Source: Leucothrix pacifica (GTDB lineage Bacteria; Pseudomonadota; Gammaproteobacteria; Thiotrichales; Thiotrichaceae). Taken from it: a stretch of DNA of 37,174 nucleotides. The notes beneath the pieces were generated by a model that did not search any database, was not told the DNA's origin, and saw only the letters and a list, made by a program, of their open reading frames with translations. Shown here piece by piece: positions 24,283 through 33,853 of this stretch (within the stretch, counting starts at the first letter, position 1; each line of letters opens with the position of its first letter). The position numbers and the translations under genes were made by a program. The stretch lies in contig NZ_QGKM01000095.1 of NCBI RefSeq assembly GCF_003172875.1, positions 1 to 37,174 on the forward strand, given 5' to 3'.

Positions 24283-25527
24283 TCAATAAACCCCTTCCGG
24301 CCCCTGATTCTCCTTACGCAACTGCGCAATCACCCGAAGTCGCTGCCGCCGCAATTCTTCTTTCACCTGCTCACCCTTAAAGCCTTTTTCCACAATCGGT
24401 TTTACCGGTATCGCCTTAGTCGCTTCCAGCAGTTTTTCATAAAAATCCGCCTGCAAATAAGCGCGGTCTTCAAACGTCGGACGTCCCCGGCTATCGGCTT
24501 TACAGGCCTGCAAAAACTGCTTAAAACGCTCTGGTCTGCGATAGGCATCAGACACGGTCAGCACCTTCAATAAGGTCTTTGGCTTCACTTCAAATGCACG
24601 ATGAATATGTGTGTGATAGCGACAGGTTAGCTCGGCGAGTTGACGGTATTCATTGGGCACTTTCAGGCGATTACACAGTTCAGTCACCAGCGGTACGCCG
24701 TCTTCTTCGTGCCCGTAGTGATGCGGCAGAATGTCTGCTTTGGTGATGCCTTTTCCAAGGTCATGCGTGAGTGCAGCAAAGCGCGTCACAGGGTCGTCGG
24801 TCATCAAACAGCATTGCTGCAGCACCATCATCACGTGAATGCCGGTATCGACTTCGGGGTGATACACCTTCACCTGCGGTACACCAAACAGTCGATCGAT
24901 TTCAGGGAATAGTATTTTCAACGCGCCACATTCGCGCAGTGCCAGTATGAATTGCTCGGGGTTGGGTTCACTGAGTGCTTTGGCGGTTTCCTGCCAGACT
25001 CGCTCCGGCACTAGTGCATCGACTTCACCGGCTTTGACCATGTCGCTCATTAAGGTCATGGTTTCATCAGCAATGGTGAAGCCTAAGCGGTGAAAGCGCG
25101 CTAAAAAGCGAGCGATACGCAGGATTCGCACAGGGTCTTCAGCGAAGGCGTGAGAGACATGGCGCAGCACCCTGTTCTGCAAATCTTGCTGGCCATTGAA
25201 CGGGTCAACCAAGCTACCATCGGTATCTTCAGCGATGGCATTAATCGTTAGGTCGCGTCGCTCCAGATCCTGTTCCAAGGTCACGTCTGCTGCGGTATCA
25301 AACTCAAAGCCGTGGTAGCCTGCTTTGGTTTTGCGCTCGGTGCGCGCCAGTGCGTATTCTTCGTGTGAATCAGGGTGTAAGAATACCGGAAAGTCTTTGC
25401 CCACCGAGTGATAGCCAGCTGCCAACATCTGTTTCGGGCTGGTGCCGACCACCACCCAATCACGGTCTTTTACGGACAGACCTAATAAACGATCCCGCAC
25501 TGCACCACCGACTAAATACACATTCAT
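24283..25527 (-). CDS. cca: Multifunctional CCA tRNA nucleotidyltransferase
   Basis: Cca adds or repairs the 3' CCA end of tRNAs. The N-terminal head has [13 protein letters not shown], the metal-binding DRD in [11 protein letters not shown], the [13 protein letters not shown] motif and the nucleotide-binding helix region ([16 protein letters not shown]). Residues of about 225-340 form the HD phosphohydrolase domain ([21 protein letters not shown]) found in the gammaproteobacterial enzyme, which also removes 2',3'-cyclic phosphate. The length of 414 residues is normal. It marks the right edge of the accessory island. Confidence 0.96.
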   Translation of the reverse strand: MNVYLVGGAVRDRLLGLSVKDRDWVVVGTSPKQMLAAGYHSVGKDFPVFLHPDSHEEYALARTERKTKAGYHGFEFDTAADVTLEQDLERRDLTINAIAEDTDGSLVDPFNGQQDLQNRVLRHVSHAFAEDPVRILRIARFLARFHRLGFTIADETMTLMSDMVKAGEVDALVPERVWQETAKALSEPNPEQFILALRECGALKILFPEIDRLFGVPQVKVYHPEVDTGIHVMMVLQQCCLMTDDPVTRFAALTHDLGKGITKADILPHHYGHEEDGVPLVTELCNRLKVPNEYRQLAELTCRYHTHIHRAFEVKPKTLLKVLTVSDAYRRPERFKQFLQACKADSRGRPTFEDRAYLQADFYEKLLEATKAIPVKPIVEKGFKGEQVKEELRRQRLRVIAQLRKENQGPEGVY

Positions 25528-25669
25528 TTTACGTCACTCTTTTTAAAAACATCGCATGAAAGAGTCGGCCAAAAACCGCCCTGCTTTTACAATTATGGGA
25601 TCATTATATGCTGACTCCATGACTAATCTGCGGTTTAATGCATTTTTAAGGATTATTGGTTTTACGGTC

Positions 25670-26293
25670 ATGATCGAACTTTCCATTTTAGCGGTATTTA
25701 TCCCCACTTTTTTCTTTGTCTCGGCCACGCCGGGCATGTGTATGACGCTGTCGATGACCATGGGCATGACCATCGGTGTAAAACGTGCCTTATGGATGAT
25801 GGCCGGGGAATTAGTTGGTGTGGGCTTGGTGGCAGTGTCTGCGGTGATTGGTGTGGCGGCGATTATGCTGAACTACCCGCAAATTTTCACTGCTTTCAAA
25901 TACGTCGGTGGTGCATATCTGTTATATCTTGGAGTACAAATGTGGCTATCTCGCGGCAAAATGGCGATTAGTGAAGATCTTGATTCTGTACCGACAGCAA
26001 CGCGTTGGGAGCTTGCTACGCAGGGCTTTGTGACGGCGGTTGCTAACCCCAAAGGCTGGGCGTTTTTTATCGCTTTACTGCCTCCGTTTCTCAATGCGGA
26101 TGCGCCACTTGCTCCTCAGTTGGCAGTGTTGATCGTTCTGATTCTAACCTTAGAGTTTATCTGCTTATTGCTTTACGCCAGTGGCGGCAGAACGCTGCGT
26201 AAGTTTCTGGAGAAGAGTGGTAATGTGCGGCTGCTTAACCGCATCGCTGGTAGTCTCATGATGGGTGTGGGTGTGTGGTTAGCCGTTGGTTAA
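25670..26293 (+). CDS. LysE/RhtB family amino acid exporter
   Basis: The product is a six-helix inner membrane exporter of the LysE/RhtB family, which removes excess amino acids or derivatives. The N-terminal ATPGMCMTLSMTMGMTIGVKRA segment corresponds to the family's PGP...G.R.G motif, FKYVGGAYLLYLGVQMW is the conserved third segment, and GFVTAVANPKGWAFFIALLPPFL is the typical central motif with NPK. I prefer ATG 25670, which gives the usual family start; the frame is open to ATG 25556 and the ribosome site does not decide the matter. The substrate is unknown. Confidence 0.88.
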   Translation: MIELSILAVFIPTFFFVSATPGMCMTLSMTMGMTIGVKRALWMMAGELVGVGLVAVSAVIGVAAIMLNYPQIFTAFKYVGGAYLLYLGVQMWLSRGKMAISEDLDSVPTATRWELATQGFVTAVANPKGWAFFIALLPPFLNADAPLAPQLAVLIVLILTLEFICLLLYASGGRTLRKFLEKSGNVRLLNRIAGSLMMGVGVWLAVG

Positions 26294-26385
26294 AGCTGTC
26301 ATGCTCCTAGTCAGTCTCGCTTAAAGCATTGTTTAGAAATGGCTTAGGGGCTTAGCTAAAATCTGAAACAACCTGTGTCAAAAGC

Positions 26386-26399
26386 TTGATGCAGGTCAA
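26386..26399 (+). promoter_or_regulatory. FNR/DNR-like operator upstream of hemerythrin gene
   Basis: TTGATGCAGGTCAA differs from the FNR consensus TTGATNNNNATCAA by one base in the right half. It ends 61 bp before the hemerythrin ATG, a position compatible with activation of a promoter in between. An oxygen or nitric oxide controlled regulator of the CRP/FNR family is the expected ligand. Confidence 0.55.
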
Positions 26400-26459
26400 A
26401 GCTGATTGTGCTTGCTAAGTCTATGCTTATGATTCTGGAATCATCAACCGAGCAGAATC

Positions 26460-26996
26460 ATGAGTACCGATATAGACAACCCAATCACTGACTTTTCCGG
26501 CTGCCACGACGGCATTCTTGCTGAATTCGTAAAGTTAAAAATGCTGCCTGAGTTACTGAGTGATGACAACACCGCTGAGGACGCCAAGCAAGCCGCGCAG
26601 GAACTGAGTCGTTTCTTTAAAAAGGTCGTCAAACCACATCACGATGATGAAGAGGTAGAGTTGTTTGCGTCAGTACGGGATGCACTCAAGAAGCACCCCG
26701 AACAAGCCATGACAGCACGCGGCTATATTGCGCGCTTGGTTGAAGAGCACCGTTATCTGGAAAAGACCTGGAAGAAGATTGATAAATCGCTCAAGAAAAT
26801 CAGCAAGGGCAAAACCGCCGATATTGATACCGCGGCACTGACACAGTTTGCAGAGGACTATCTGTCACATGCTGAATTTGAAGAGCAGTTTTTCTTGCCA
26901 TTGGCCGAGGAAATTCTCAGCAAGCACGACAAGGCCAAGCTGGGAATGTCGCTGCATATTCGTCACCTCGATATTCCGGCACAGAACTACATCTAA
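26460..26996 (+). CDS. Hemerythrin HHE-domain protein
   Basis: The 178-residue protein is a hemerythrin-like four-helix bundle. Candidate diiron ligands are seen in order: His in FSGCHDGILAEF, the HHDDEE segment of helix 2, His and Glu in VEEHRYLEK, and His and Glu in LSHAEFEEQFFLPLAEE. Proteins of this group bind O2 or take part in nitric oxide and iron handling. The FNR-like site upstream fits such a role. There is no signal peptide, so it is cytosolic. Confidence 0.88.
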   Translation: MSTDIDNPITDFSGCHDGILAEFVKLKMLPELLSDDNTAEDAKQAAQELSRFFKKVVKPHHDDEEVELFASVRDALKKHPEQAMTARGYIARLVEEHRYLEKTWKKIDKSLKKISKGKTADIDTAALTQFAEDYLSHAEFEEQFFLPLAEEILSKHDKAKLGMSLHIRHLDIPAQNYI

Positions 26997-27029
26997 TCCG
27001 TTTGCTTAATCACTGAGCCAATATATCGG

Positions 27030-28226
27030 TTAAGACCAGCGACATACCATGAGTTTACCGCCGGGCTTTCGCTCCATGAGTGAGGTCACTGCGCGGTAAC
27101 GGGTTTTGACCAAGTAGGTAGGCTCTGAGGAATAACTGACTCTGGAGCCGGTGATCAGACCGTTGCTATCCAAATCAACAATCACCTCTTCCGAGTAAGG
27201 GTTGAGCGCGTTGTAGGTGACGATGGTCGCTGAGCTATTATCACGCATGTCATCGTATGAGCCCATGCCCAGAGTCAGTTGGCGCACGCGGTTATTGCTG
27301 TCACGAGTGACTTTGATGACATTGACGGTGTGGTCATAACTGCCATTTCCGGTGTGATCGATAAAGATCATATCGCCCGGTGCTAATTGGTTAACAGGGA
27401 CTTCAGGCTTACTGGTGTCGCCGTAGTTTTCATAGGCGGGTTCCCAATCGAAAATGCGCCGGGTGGATTTAGCCACTCGGTCGGTGGAGATCTCAGGGTA
27501 ATGCACATTCACGCCATAAATCATGGAATGGTTCTTATCCAGATTCTGTACTTTTTTCATGGCGGGATAGTCGTATCGGCCGACGCGTAACTTGTCCAAA
27601 TGACTGAACAGTCCGGTGGTTTTATCGGCAGTGGCGACAATCCATGTTTTCTCATCTTCATTCACACCCAGCGCCGGATGCGGCAGATCAACCAAGGTGT
27701 CTTGTTTAAGTTGTTTGCGAAATTGATCCATGAGGAATAGCGCGATATTTTTACAATCACCTTCCACACGATTAGCCTTCATCACTTCCCAATAGTCAGC
27801 AACAAATCGCCCGTAAGCGGCCTGTATAACGGCGTGATCCCAAGTGAGATTTTCTTCTGAGCCTTCCACATACACCACGGGCAAGCCACGCGCGCGGAAG
27901 TCCGACAGATAAGCCATCGGGTCGCCAGACTTCACCGCTGGCACACGGAAATCTTCGCGCGAAACGGCATTATCCAGAGCTTTTAAGGTATCAACGTTGA
28001 TGACGCCAGTTTCGGCAATACCAGAGATATCGCTCTGAAATGCCCGTACTGCGCGCTCGGTAATCGGCCCGAAACTGCCATCACATAAATCATCCAAATA
28101 CCCCAAACGACCCAGTGCGTACTGCACGGCAACTACTTGATTACCTCGTGCACCGCGCCGGATAAAGCTGGCGAAGTTGCTTGGTATCGCTTTGGCTAAA
28201 GCAGTATCTTTAAAGGAAATACTCAT
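27030..28226 (-). CDS. Peptidoglycan-binding domain protein, possible cysteine amidase/peptidase
   Basis: Residues of about 20-90 form a PG_binding_1 domain (IRRGARGNQVVAVQYALGRLGYLDD and FGPITERAVRAFQ). The remaining 300 residues hold a possible papain-like catalytic pair: Cys158 in VEGDCKNIALFL and a His in YDHTVNVIKV preceded by LAPGDMIFIDHTG, which resembles the PGDxxFF...H pattern of NlpC/P60-type enzymes. That assignment is tentative. No signal peptide is seen, unusual for a wall enzyme. The ATG overlaps the stop of the preceding DUF1566 gene (ATGA), so the two are coupled. Confidence 0.7.
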   Translation of the reverse strand: MSISFKDTALAKAIPSNFASFIRRGARGNQVVAVQYALGRLGYLDDLCDGSFGPITERAVRAFQSDISGIAETGVINVDTLKALDNAVSREDFRVPAVKSGDPMAYLSDFRARGLPVVYVEGSEENLTWDHAVIQAAYGRFVADYWEVMKANRVEGDCKNIALFLMDQFRKQLKQDTLVDLPHPALGVNEDEKTWIVATADKTTGLFSHLDKLRVGRYDYPAMKKVQNLDKNHSMIYGVNVHYPEISTDRVAKSTRRIFDWEPAYENYGDTSKPEVPVNQLAPGDMIFIDHTGNGSYDHTVNVIKVTRDSNNRVRQLTLGMGSYDDMRDNSSATIVTYNALNPYSEEVIVDLDSNGLITGSRVSYSSEPTYLVKTRYRAVTSLMERKPGGKLMVCRWS

Positions 28227-28714
28227 GAATCACCGTCCTTCACTAATCGCACCGAGTTACCGTTGCTTTTACTGCCACCCTCGTCATTGCCATCTTCAAA
28301 CAGTACTAACCATGCCTGTGCGTTATTGATGTAGGGTGACGATGTCCAGAAATAGTCATCCGGCGTATTGGGAAAGATGGTTTCATTAATCGCCGGAGCG
28401 CTGCAGGATATTTCTACAATACTCAGTAATTCTTTAATGTTCGGCAAACGCCAGTCACCTGTGCCCTGCGACAGTGCCTGACTCCAGCTTAAGGACAACA
28501 CCGTGCCAACACAGCTAGAAGTCGCACTATTCCAGACCTGACCTTGCGCACAGCGCTTCCAGGTTAGATTGGTCATGAGGTCTTTCACTTCATCCCCTGA
28601 GGTGACAAAGCGGATATCCGGCGTACTGTCTTCGATGGCGGTATTACAAGACTGCGCCTGTGCCACGCCCGATAACAGGCCCAAGCTCAAAGCGATTGAT
28701 ATGATTGTTTTCAT
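28223..28714 (-). CDS. Exported DUF1566 (Lcl-type) domain protein, short
   Basis: The 163-residue protein has a clear signal peptide (MKTIISIALSLGLLSGVAQA, cleavage before QSC) and a DUF1566/Lcl domain: MTNLTWKRCAQGQVWN, LSWSQAL, GDWRLPNIKELLSIV and the final YFWTSSPY...NGNSVRLVKDG. These domains are found in secreted or surface proteins of marine and other proteobacteria and are thought to bind or adhere; the role is unknown. AGGGAA precedes the ATG. It lies between the Fn3-DUF1566 gene and the peptidoglycan-binding gene in one leftward run. Confidence 0.82.
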   Translation of the reverse strand: MKTIISIALSLGLLSGVAQAQSCNTAIEDSTPDIRFVTSGDEVKDLMTNLTWKRCAQGQVWNSATSSCVGTVLSLSWSQALSQGTGDWRLPNIKELLSIVEISCSAPAINETIFPNTPDDYFWTSSPYINNAQAWLVLFEDGNDEGGSKSNGNSVRLVKDGDS

Positions 28715-28744
28715 AAATGTTCCCTGCTCTTTTCAGACCTGTAA

Positions 28745-29890
28745 TTACTGGCCGTCACTAACTAAACGCACGCGGTGAGTGGCTGTTTTATCCACTTTAG
28801 TGCTGCCACCATAATTAAAGTTGGTTGCCCACGCCTGATCGCCGGATGATGAATCGGAGTACACCGACGTGCCACTCCAGAATACTTCTGAAGGGGTGTA
28901 CGGAAAGATCGCCAAATCAATCGCAGGCTCTACCACATCATAGTTCACAATCGAGTTAAGTTCCTGACGAGTCGGTAAGCGCCAGTTGCTCAGGCCGCAA
29001 TACGCCGCATCATTGACCCGATCAATAAAGGCATCGGTATTACAGTAGCTGTCTGAGTCTGATGCGTCATAGCCAAAGCAAGAGGCCAGCGCGCTGTTGT
29101 CGTCGCCTGCGGTTCCGGCATTGTTGTCAGAGTCGGTGCTATACCAGGTAAAGGAGTCATCGGCGTCGTGCAGACCGTCATTGCCAACGACTTCTTCGCC
29201 ATTAGTACGTAGCTTTACTTCCCAGATCAGGCCGGTGATATTGTCTTTGGCGCAAGCCCAGTCGGTGGCACTTGCAGCGGCTTCTGCGCCATCTTCATCC
29301 AGTCGTGTGAAATCAAACCCGGCATGGCCATCAGTATTATCGGTAGCGATTGGGTCTAAACCGTTTTCCGCATCCTGATTTGGAAATAAAGTTGACGGAC
29401 AAGACACGTTGACAGAACCACTCTCACGACACACGGTGATACCACTGTCATTCAAACCCAATCCCGGCGTTACAACCACATTGGTGCTGGCAGAACCGGC
29501 ATTGCCCAAATTGTTCTTAGCACGTACACGAATATAATAAGGTTGTCCGGCGGTGAGTGAGCTGAGGGCCACGGAGGTTGAGGAACCTACGCTGTAGAGC
29601 GTGCCGTCATCGTAGCTGCTGCAACTACTGTAACTGTCGATATTCTCAGTGGCATAACACAGCTCGTAACTGCTGGCATTACTGGTGCTATTCCAGGACA
29701 GTATGGCTCCTTCATAAGCTGACACCGCTTTAAAGTCTGATGGTATTCCCGGTGTAGTTCCGCTTGAGTCGTCCGTATCAGTCGTGTCATCAGTATCGTC
29801 CGCTGTGTCACCGTACTGCGGGCCACCCGACCCCAAAATAAAGAATACACCCAGCGCAATAACACTGGTTTGTAACAGGAATCCCTTCAT
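28745..29890 (-). CDS. Exported fibronectin type III + DUF1566 (Lcl-type) protein
   Basis: The protein of about 381 residues starts with a hydrophobic export or anchor segment (QTSVIALGVFFILGSGG, no lipobox cysteine), then an Asp/Thr linker of about 20 residues (TADDTDDTTDTDD), a fibronectin type III domain (about 45-140: SYEGAILSWNSTS to ASTNVVVTPG) and a C-terminal DUF1566 domain ending in CGLSNWRLPTRQELNSIV and HRVRLVSDGQ. It is probably a surface or periplasmic adhesin-like protein and a larger paralogue of the next gene. The longest frame starts at a TTG; the ATG at 29890 is preferred. Confidence 0.82.
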   Translation of the reverse strand: MKGFLLQTSVIALGVFFILGSGGPQYGDTADDTDDTTDTDDSSGTTPGIPSDFKAVSAYEGAILSWNSTSNASSYELCYATENIDSYSSCSSYDDGTLYSVGSSTSVALSSLTAGQPYYIRVRAKNNLGNAGSASTNVVVTPGLGLNDSGITVCRESGSVNVSCPSTLFPNQDAENGLDPIATDNTDGHAGFDFTRLDEDGAEAAASATDWACAKDNITGLIWEVKLRTNGEEVVGNDGLHDADDSFTWYSTDSDNNAGTAGDDNSALASCFGYDASDSDSYCNTDAFIDRVNDAAYCGLSNWRLPTRQELNSIVNYDVVEPAIDLAIFPYTPSEVFWSGTSVYSDSSSGDQAWATNFNYGGSTKVDKTATHRVRLVSDGQ

Positions 29891-29895
29891 GATGA

Positions 29896-30318
29896 TCAAG
29901 CCTCTTTGATTTTACTTATAGTGAGGTAAGCGGCCAGCGCGCCTGCAAAGATCGCAGCGATATCGAATCCACTAAACTGACCGTTGGCAAAATAGTCCGC
30001 TAATAGCGTGGGGAAGTGACTCGCCTGATCATGATTTAACAGCTGACCCAGCTCAAATACTAGGTTTATGATCACCCACAAAAGAGTAGAAAACAAGCCG
30101 TATTTTTTACCATTAACCCACCACGTGATGAGGGATAAGGAGTAGACATGCACAAAGCTAGGCAATCCATTGATCACTTCACTATTGAAAAAATGTAGCT
30201 GCTGACTGTCTAATCCTAAGGCTTGGTAAACTACCGTTCCTTGACGAAACCACAGATAAAACAGCGCCGTAAGCAGGAGTGGCAACGCAATCAGGATCGG
30301 CAGCAGGTACTTTTTCAT
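29896..30318 (-). CDS. Small integral membrane protein (VanZ-like features)
   Basis: The 140-residue protein has four hydrophobic segments: about 4-25, 53-70, 75-95 and 118-135. Short loops with NGLPSFVHVYSLSL and LVFELGQLL recall VanZ-type membrane proteins, which carry a conserved Glu near the third segment, but I am not certain of the family. The stop lies a few bases before the start of the Fn3-DUF1566 gene and it begins 15 bp after topB, so it bridges both in a likely single transcript. Confidence 0.65.
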   Translation of the reverse strand: MKKYLLPILIALPLLLTALFYLWFRQGTVVYQALGLDSQQLHFFNSEVINGLPSFVHVYSLSLITWWVNGKKYGLFSTLLWVIINLVFELGQLLNHDQASHFPTLLADYFANGQFSGFDIAAIFAGALAAYLTISKIKEA

Positions 30319-30333
30319 GAGGTATCCGGCACC

Positions 30334-32436
30334 TTAGGTTTTCTTAGAACTGCGTGACTTGCTGCCACGGGCTTTCGTGGTCGCTTTGGCCTTGCTACCT
30401 TTACTGCCGCTCTTACTAGCACCGCTTTTACTGCCTTTAGCACCCCAGTTTTTTAAGCCGCCTTTACCTCTCTTTTTAAACGGCGACTTGCCCAACCCCT
30501 GTAACCCTTGAAACTGCACCGCGCTGACTTCATCAATCAACTGATTCAAGCCCTCAACCATGGGCTGCATAAACTGGCCATATTTCATTTGGCGCTGACT
30601 GATGGCTTCCAACTGCGACTCCCAGTGTGCGGTCATATCAGGATGCCCCATGACATCCGGCAAGCTGGTAATTAGTTGAATACCGATATTAGTAGCGCGG
30701 ATTTCTTTGCCTTTGCGGGTGAGAAACTCACGACTGAATAACAATTCGATAATACCTGCGCGCGTAGCCTCAGTGCCGATACCGTCGGTCTCCCGCAATA
30801 CTTTTTTGATCGCAGGGTCACTGACGTATCGGGCAATTCCTGTCATCGCCCCCAGTAAAGTTGCATCGGTAAAGTGTTTTGGTGGGCTGGTTTGTTTCTC
30901 TGCCAAATCAGCATCGGTACACAGTACGGAGTCACCCTTGTTCACTGTGGGTAATGTCTTATTTGAAAAACCTGCGGCATCCGTGTCTTGAGGACCTTGG
31001 GAATGACCCACACCGCCACGTGTTGTGGCCGGGCTAGAGACATTAAACCCCTTCGTGGCAGACTTAGTCTTGGGCTTAGGAAACAAAGCCTTCCAGCCCT
31101 CTTTCAATACATCCTTTTGTTTGGCAATAAACAAACCACCGCCCACTTCAGAATCAATCTGCTTATCCGCGTATTCGAACGGTGGGTAAAACTGGATCAA
31201 ATACTGCCGTGCAATCAGCTCATAGACATTGGCTTCGTCGCGAGACAAAGCAGCTCCGGACATTGCTTTCATGGTAGGTATAATTGCGTGATGGGCGCTG
31301 ACTTTGCTGTCATTCCAGGCTTTGGTTTTCAGGCTTAAATTGGCACCGGAAACAGCTTTGCTGAGATTATTACAGGTCTTGGCAATCGCTGATGTCACCT
31401 GAGCCGCTTCGGAATAATGCTCCAATGGTAGATAGCGGCAATCCGAACGCGGATAGGTAATCAGCTTATGGCGCTCATATAAGGTCTGACACACATCCAG
31501 CACTTGCTTGGCACTTAGTCCAAACCGTTTGGCAGCATCAATCTGCAGCGTCGATAAATTATACGGCAGCGGTGGCGCTTGTTTTTTCTTCGCCTGCGTT
31601 ACATTGGTAATAACACCCGCTTTACCGCTGACTTTAGCAATGACTGTCTCGGCAAGCTTTTTGGATAATACCCGCCCATCGTCATCCATATAATCTTCGC
31701 AGGCTTTACTCGGCTTCCACTTCGCCTGAAACGACTCTTTAGCCGCGGTCTCCAGCGTGACAAACACCTCATAAAAAGGCTTGGAAACAAAGTTCTCAAT
31801 TTCTAAATCACGATGTACCACCAGACCTAACAATGGTGTCTGAACCCTTCCCACTGAGAGCACTCCCTGAAAGCCGGACTGCTGTCCTTTTAAAGTACAC
31901 AGACGCGTCAGATTGATGCCATACAACCAATCTGCACGGGCACGGGCCAATGCCGATGTTGCCAAGGGGACGAATTCAGTATTACTGCGCAGATTGTTCA
32001 GAGACTTTTTGACCGCTGCGGTATTCAAATCACTAATCAGGCAACGCTGCGTGGCCTGTAGTTTTGCCTTGGGCACTTTACAGTGATTGATCACTTCATC
32101 GATCAGAATCTGACCTTCGCGATCCGGATCACCCACATTCACCAACACATCTGCTTGTTTGATCAGCTTCTTGAGTACCGTGAATTGCTTGCGTGTTTTG
32201 GGCTTTATTTCCAGCTTCCATTGCTCCGGCACGATGGGTAAGTGCGCGGTTGACCACTTTTTGAATTCGGCGTTATAGGCTTCAGGTTGCGCTTGCTCTA
32301 AGAGGTGACCAATACACCAACTCACCACATCACCATTGCCGACGGTGATAAAACCATCACCGTTTTTATGAGGTCTGGGGAGTGCGCTGGCGACGGCGCG
32401 ACCAAGGCTGGGTTTTTCTGCGATGTATAGGATCAT
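30334..32436 (-). CDS. topB: DNA topoisomerase III
   Basis: A type IA topoisomerase that decatenates DNA by passing strands through a single-strand break. The Toprim domain shows IAEKPSLGRAVASAL and the metal site VGDPDREGQ; the catalytic tyrosine is Tyr328 in LITYPRSDCRYLP, the same number as in E. coli TopB. Other marks are ARADWLYGINLTRL, SVGRVQTPLL and GIGTEATRAGIIELL. At 700 residues it is about 50 longer than E. coli TopB; the extra length is a Lys/Gly/Ser-rich basic tail (GSKSGASKSGSKGSKAK) that likely binds DNA, without zinc fingers. It leads the leftward gene run to 27030. Confidence 0.96.
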   Translation of the reverse strand: MILYIAEKPSLGRAVASALPRPHKNGDGFITVGNGDVVSWCIGHLLEQAQPEAYNAEFKKWSTAHLPIVPEQWKLEIKPKTRKQFTVLKKLIKQADVLVNVGDPDREGQILIDEVINHCKVPKAKLQATQRCLISDLNTAAVKKSLNNLRSNTEFVPLATSALARARADWLYGINLTRLCTLKGQQSGFQGVLSVGRVQTPLLGLVVHRDLEIENFVSKPFYEVFVTLETAAKESFQAKWKPSKACEDYMDDDGRVLSKKLAETVIAKVSGKAGVITNVTQAKKKQAPPLPYNLSTLQIDAAKRFGLSAKQVLDVCQTLYERHKLITYPRSDCRYLPLEHYSEAAQVTSAIAKTCNNLSKAVSGANLSLKTKAWNDSKVSAHHAIIPTMKAMSGAALSRDEANVYELIARQYLIQFYPPFEYADKQIDSEVGGGLFIAKQKDVLKEGWKALFPKPKTKSATKGFNVSSPATTRGGVGHSQGPQDTDAAGFSNKTLPTVNKGDSVLCTDADLAEKQTSPPKHFTDATLLGAMTGIARYVSDPAIKKVLRETDGIGTEATRAGIIELLFSREFLTRKGKEIRATNIGIQLITSLPDVMGHPDMTAHWESQLEAISQRQMKYGQFMQPMVEGLNQLIDEVSAVQFQGLQGLGKSPFKKRGKGGLKNWGAKGSKSGASKSGSKGSKAKATTKARGSKSRSSKKT

Positions 32437-32650
32437 TTTTTTATTGTGGTTATGGCAGCTGCTGTTGATCAGGAATAACAGACTTTAGCACGGATCTGAG
32501 TGTCACATAATCACAACTCACTAGTGCAACATAAAGCATATCGTTACCTGTCATATGTATACTGACCAGATGACTCTATTCCACACTTTTAAATGACATT
32601 TACAGCACCATAATAAATAGTCCACACCAAACTCACCACGAGAATAAAAC
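32437..32650. promoter_or_regulatory. Divergent intergenic region topB / yqhD-like gene
   Basis: The 214 bases between the divergent topB and alcohol dehydrogenase genes must hold both promoters. I see A/T-rich tracts but no hexamer pair or inverted repeat good enough to name. Confidence 0.4.
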
Positions 32651-33811
32651 ATGAACAACTTTGACTTTTACAACCCGACTCATATCGTATTTGGGCAAGA
32701 CAGATTCGCTGAACTGGACACCTTAATTCCTGCAGATGCCAAGGTGATGATCACTTACGGCGGTGAAAGTGCAAAGAAATACGGCACGGTCGATAAGGCG
32801 CGTGAAGCCCTGAAGGGACGCGAGATTGTCGAGTTTGGTGGTATCGAACCCAACCCACACTTCGAAACCTTAGCCAAAGCGGCAGATATCGCTAAAGCAG
32901 AAAACATCGACTTCCTGTTGGCTGTGGGCGGTGGCTCAGTGATGGATGGCACCAAATTCATTGCACTAGCAGCCAAAGATGACTCCGGCAAATACCAAAA
33001 CATCTTATTCAACGGTTTTGAGCCTGTTCCGGCAACAGAAGCACTCCCACTGGGTTGTATCGCCACACTGCCAGCCACTGGTTCTGAAATGAACATGGCG
33101 GGCGTGATTACTTACAATGAACAGAAATACCCGTTCATGTCCCCACTGACCTTCCCAAAATTCTCAGTACTTGACCCAGACCTCACCAAGACACTGCCAA
33201 AAGAGCAAATCGCCAATGGTGTAGCGGATGCCTTCATCCACGTTATCGAGCAATACCTCACACAACCAGTGAATGCCAAAGTGCAGGACAGAATCGGTGA
33301 AGGCGTTCTGAAAACATTGATCGAAGATGGCCCGGTGACTTATGCCGATAACGATGACCTTGATGCACGCAAGAACTTTATGTGGTCAGCAACGACCGCA
33401 CTGTGTGGTTCTATCGGCGCCGGTGTTCCTCAGGATTGGTCTACGCATATGATTGGTCATGAAATGACGGCCAGTTTTGGCATTGCCCATGGTCGTACAC
33501 TTGCCATTATTCTGCCGAATGTGCTGCGTGAGCGTAAAGATAAGAAGCATGCGAAACTCGTGCAATATGCTGAGCGAGTCTGGGATATCACCGAAGGAAC
33601 GGATGATGAGAAAATCAATCAGGCCATCAATAAGACCGAAGCCTTTTTTAATGATTTGGATATCTTCACCAACCTGACGCACTACGGTATTGATGATGAA
33701 GGTATTGATCGTATCGTTAACAATATGGAAAAGATGGGTCTGACGGCATTATCTGAAACCGGTGATCTGACATTGGATATTGTGCGTAAGATCCTGGTAG
33801 CAACTAAATAA
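32651..33811 (+). CDS. yqhD: Iron-containing alcohol dehydrogenase, YqhD type
   Basis: The 386-residue enzyme belongs to the group III metal-dependent alcohol dehydrogenases and resembles YqhD, a broad NADPH-dependent aldehyde reductase that clears toxic short aldehydes. It has the coenzyme loop VGGGSVMDGTKF (with GGGS) and TLPATGSEMN. The four metal ligands match those of YqhD: Asp193 and His197 (ADAFIHVIEQY), His266 (STHMIGHE) and His280 (GIAHGRTL). The gene is followed at 42 bp by a glutathione S-transferase, so the pair may serve electrophile detoxification. Confidence 0.93.
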   Translation: MNNFDFYNPTHIVFGQDRFAELDTLIPADAKVMITYGGESAKKYGTVDKAREALKGREIVEFGGIEPNPHFETLAKAADIAKAENIDFLLAVGGGSVMDGTKFIALAAKDDSGKYQNILFNGFEPVPATEALPLGCIATLPATGSEMNMAGVITYNEQKYPFMSPLTFPKFSVLDPDLTKTLPKEQIANGVADAFIHVIEQYLTQPVNAKVQDRIGEGVLKTLIEDGPVTYADNDDLDARKNFMWSATTALCGSIGAGVPQDWSTHMIGHEMTASFGIAHGRTLAIILPNVLRERKDKKHAKLVQYAERVWDITEGTDDEKINQAINKTEAFFNDLDIFTNLTHYGIDDEGIDRIVNNMEKMGLTALSETGDLTLDIVRKILVATK

Positions 33812-33853
33812 GCGCTTCTAAACAAGCACCAATACACCATTATGGAGATACCA

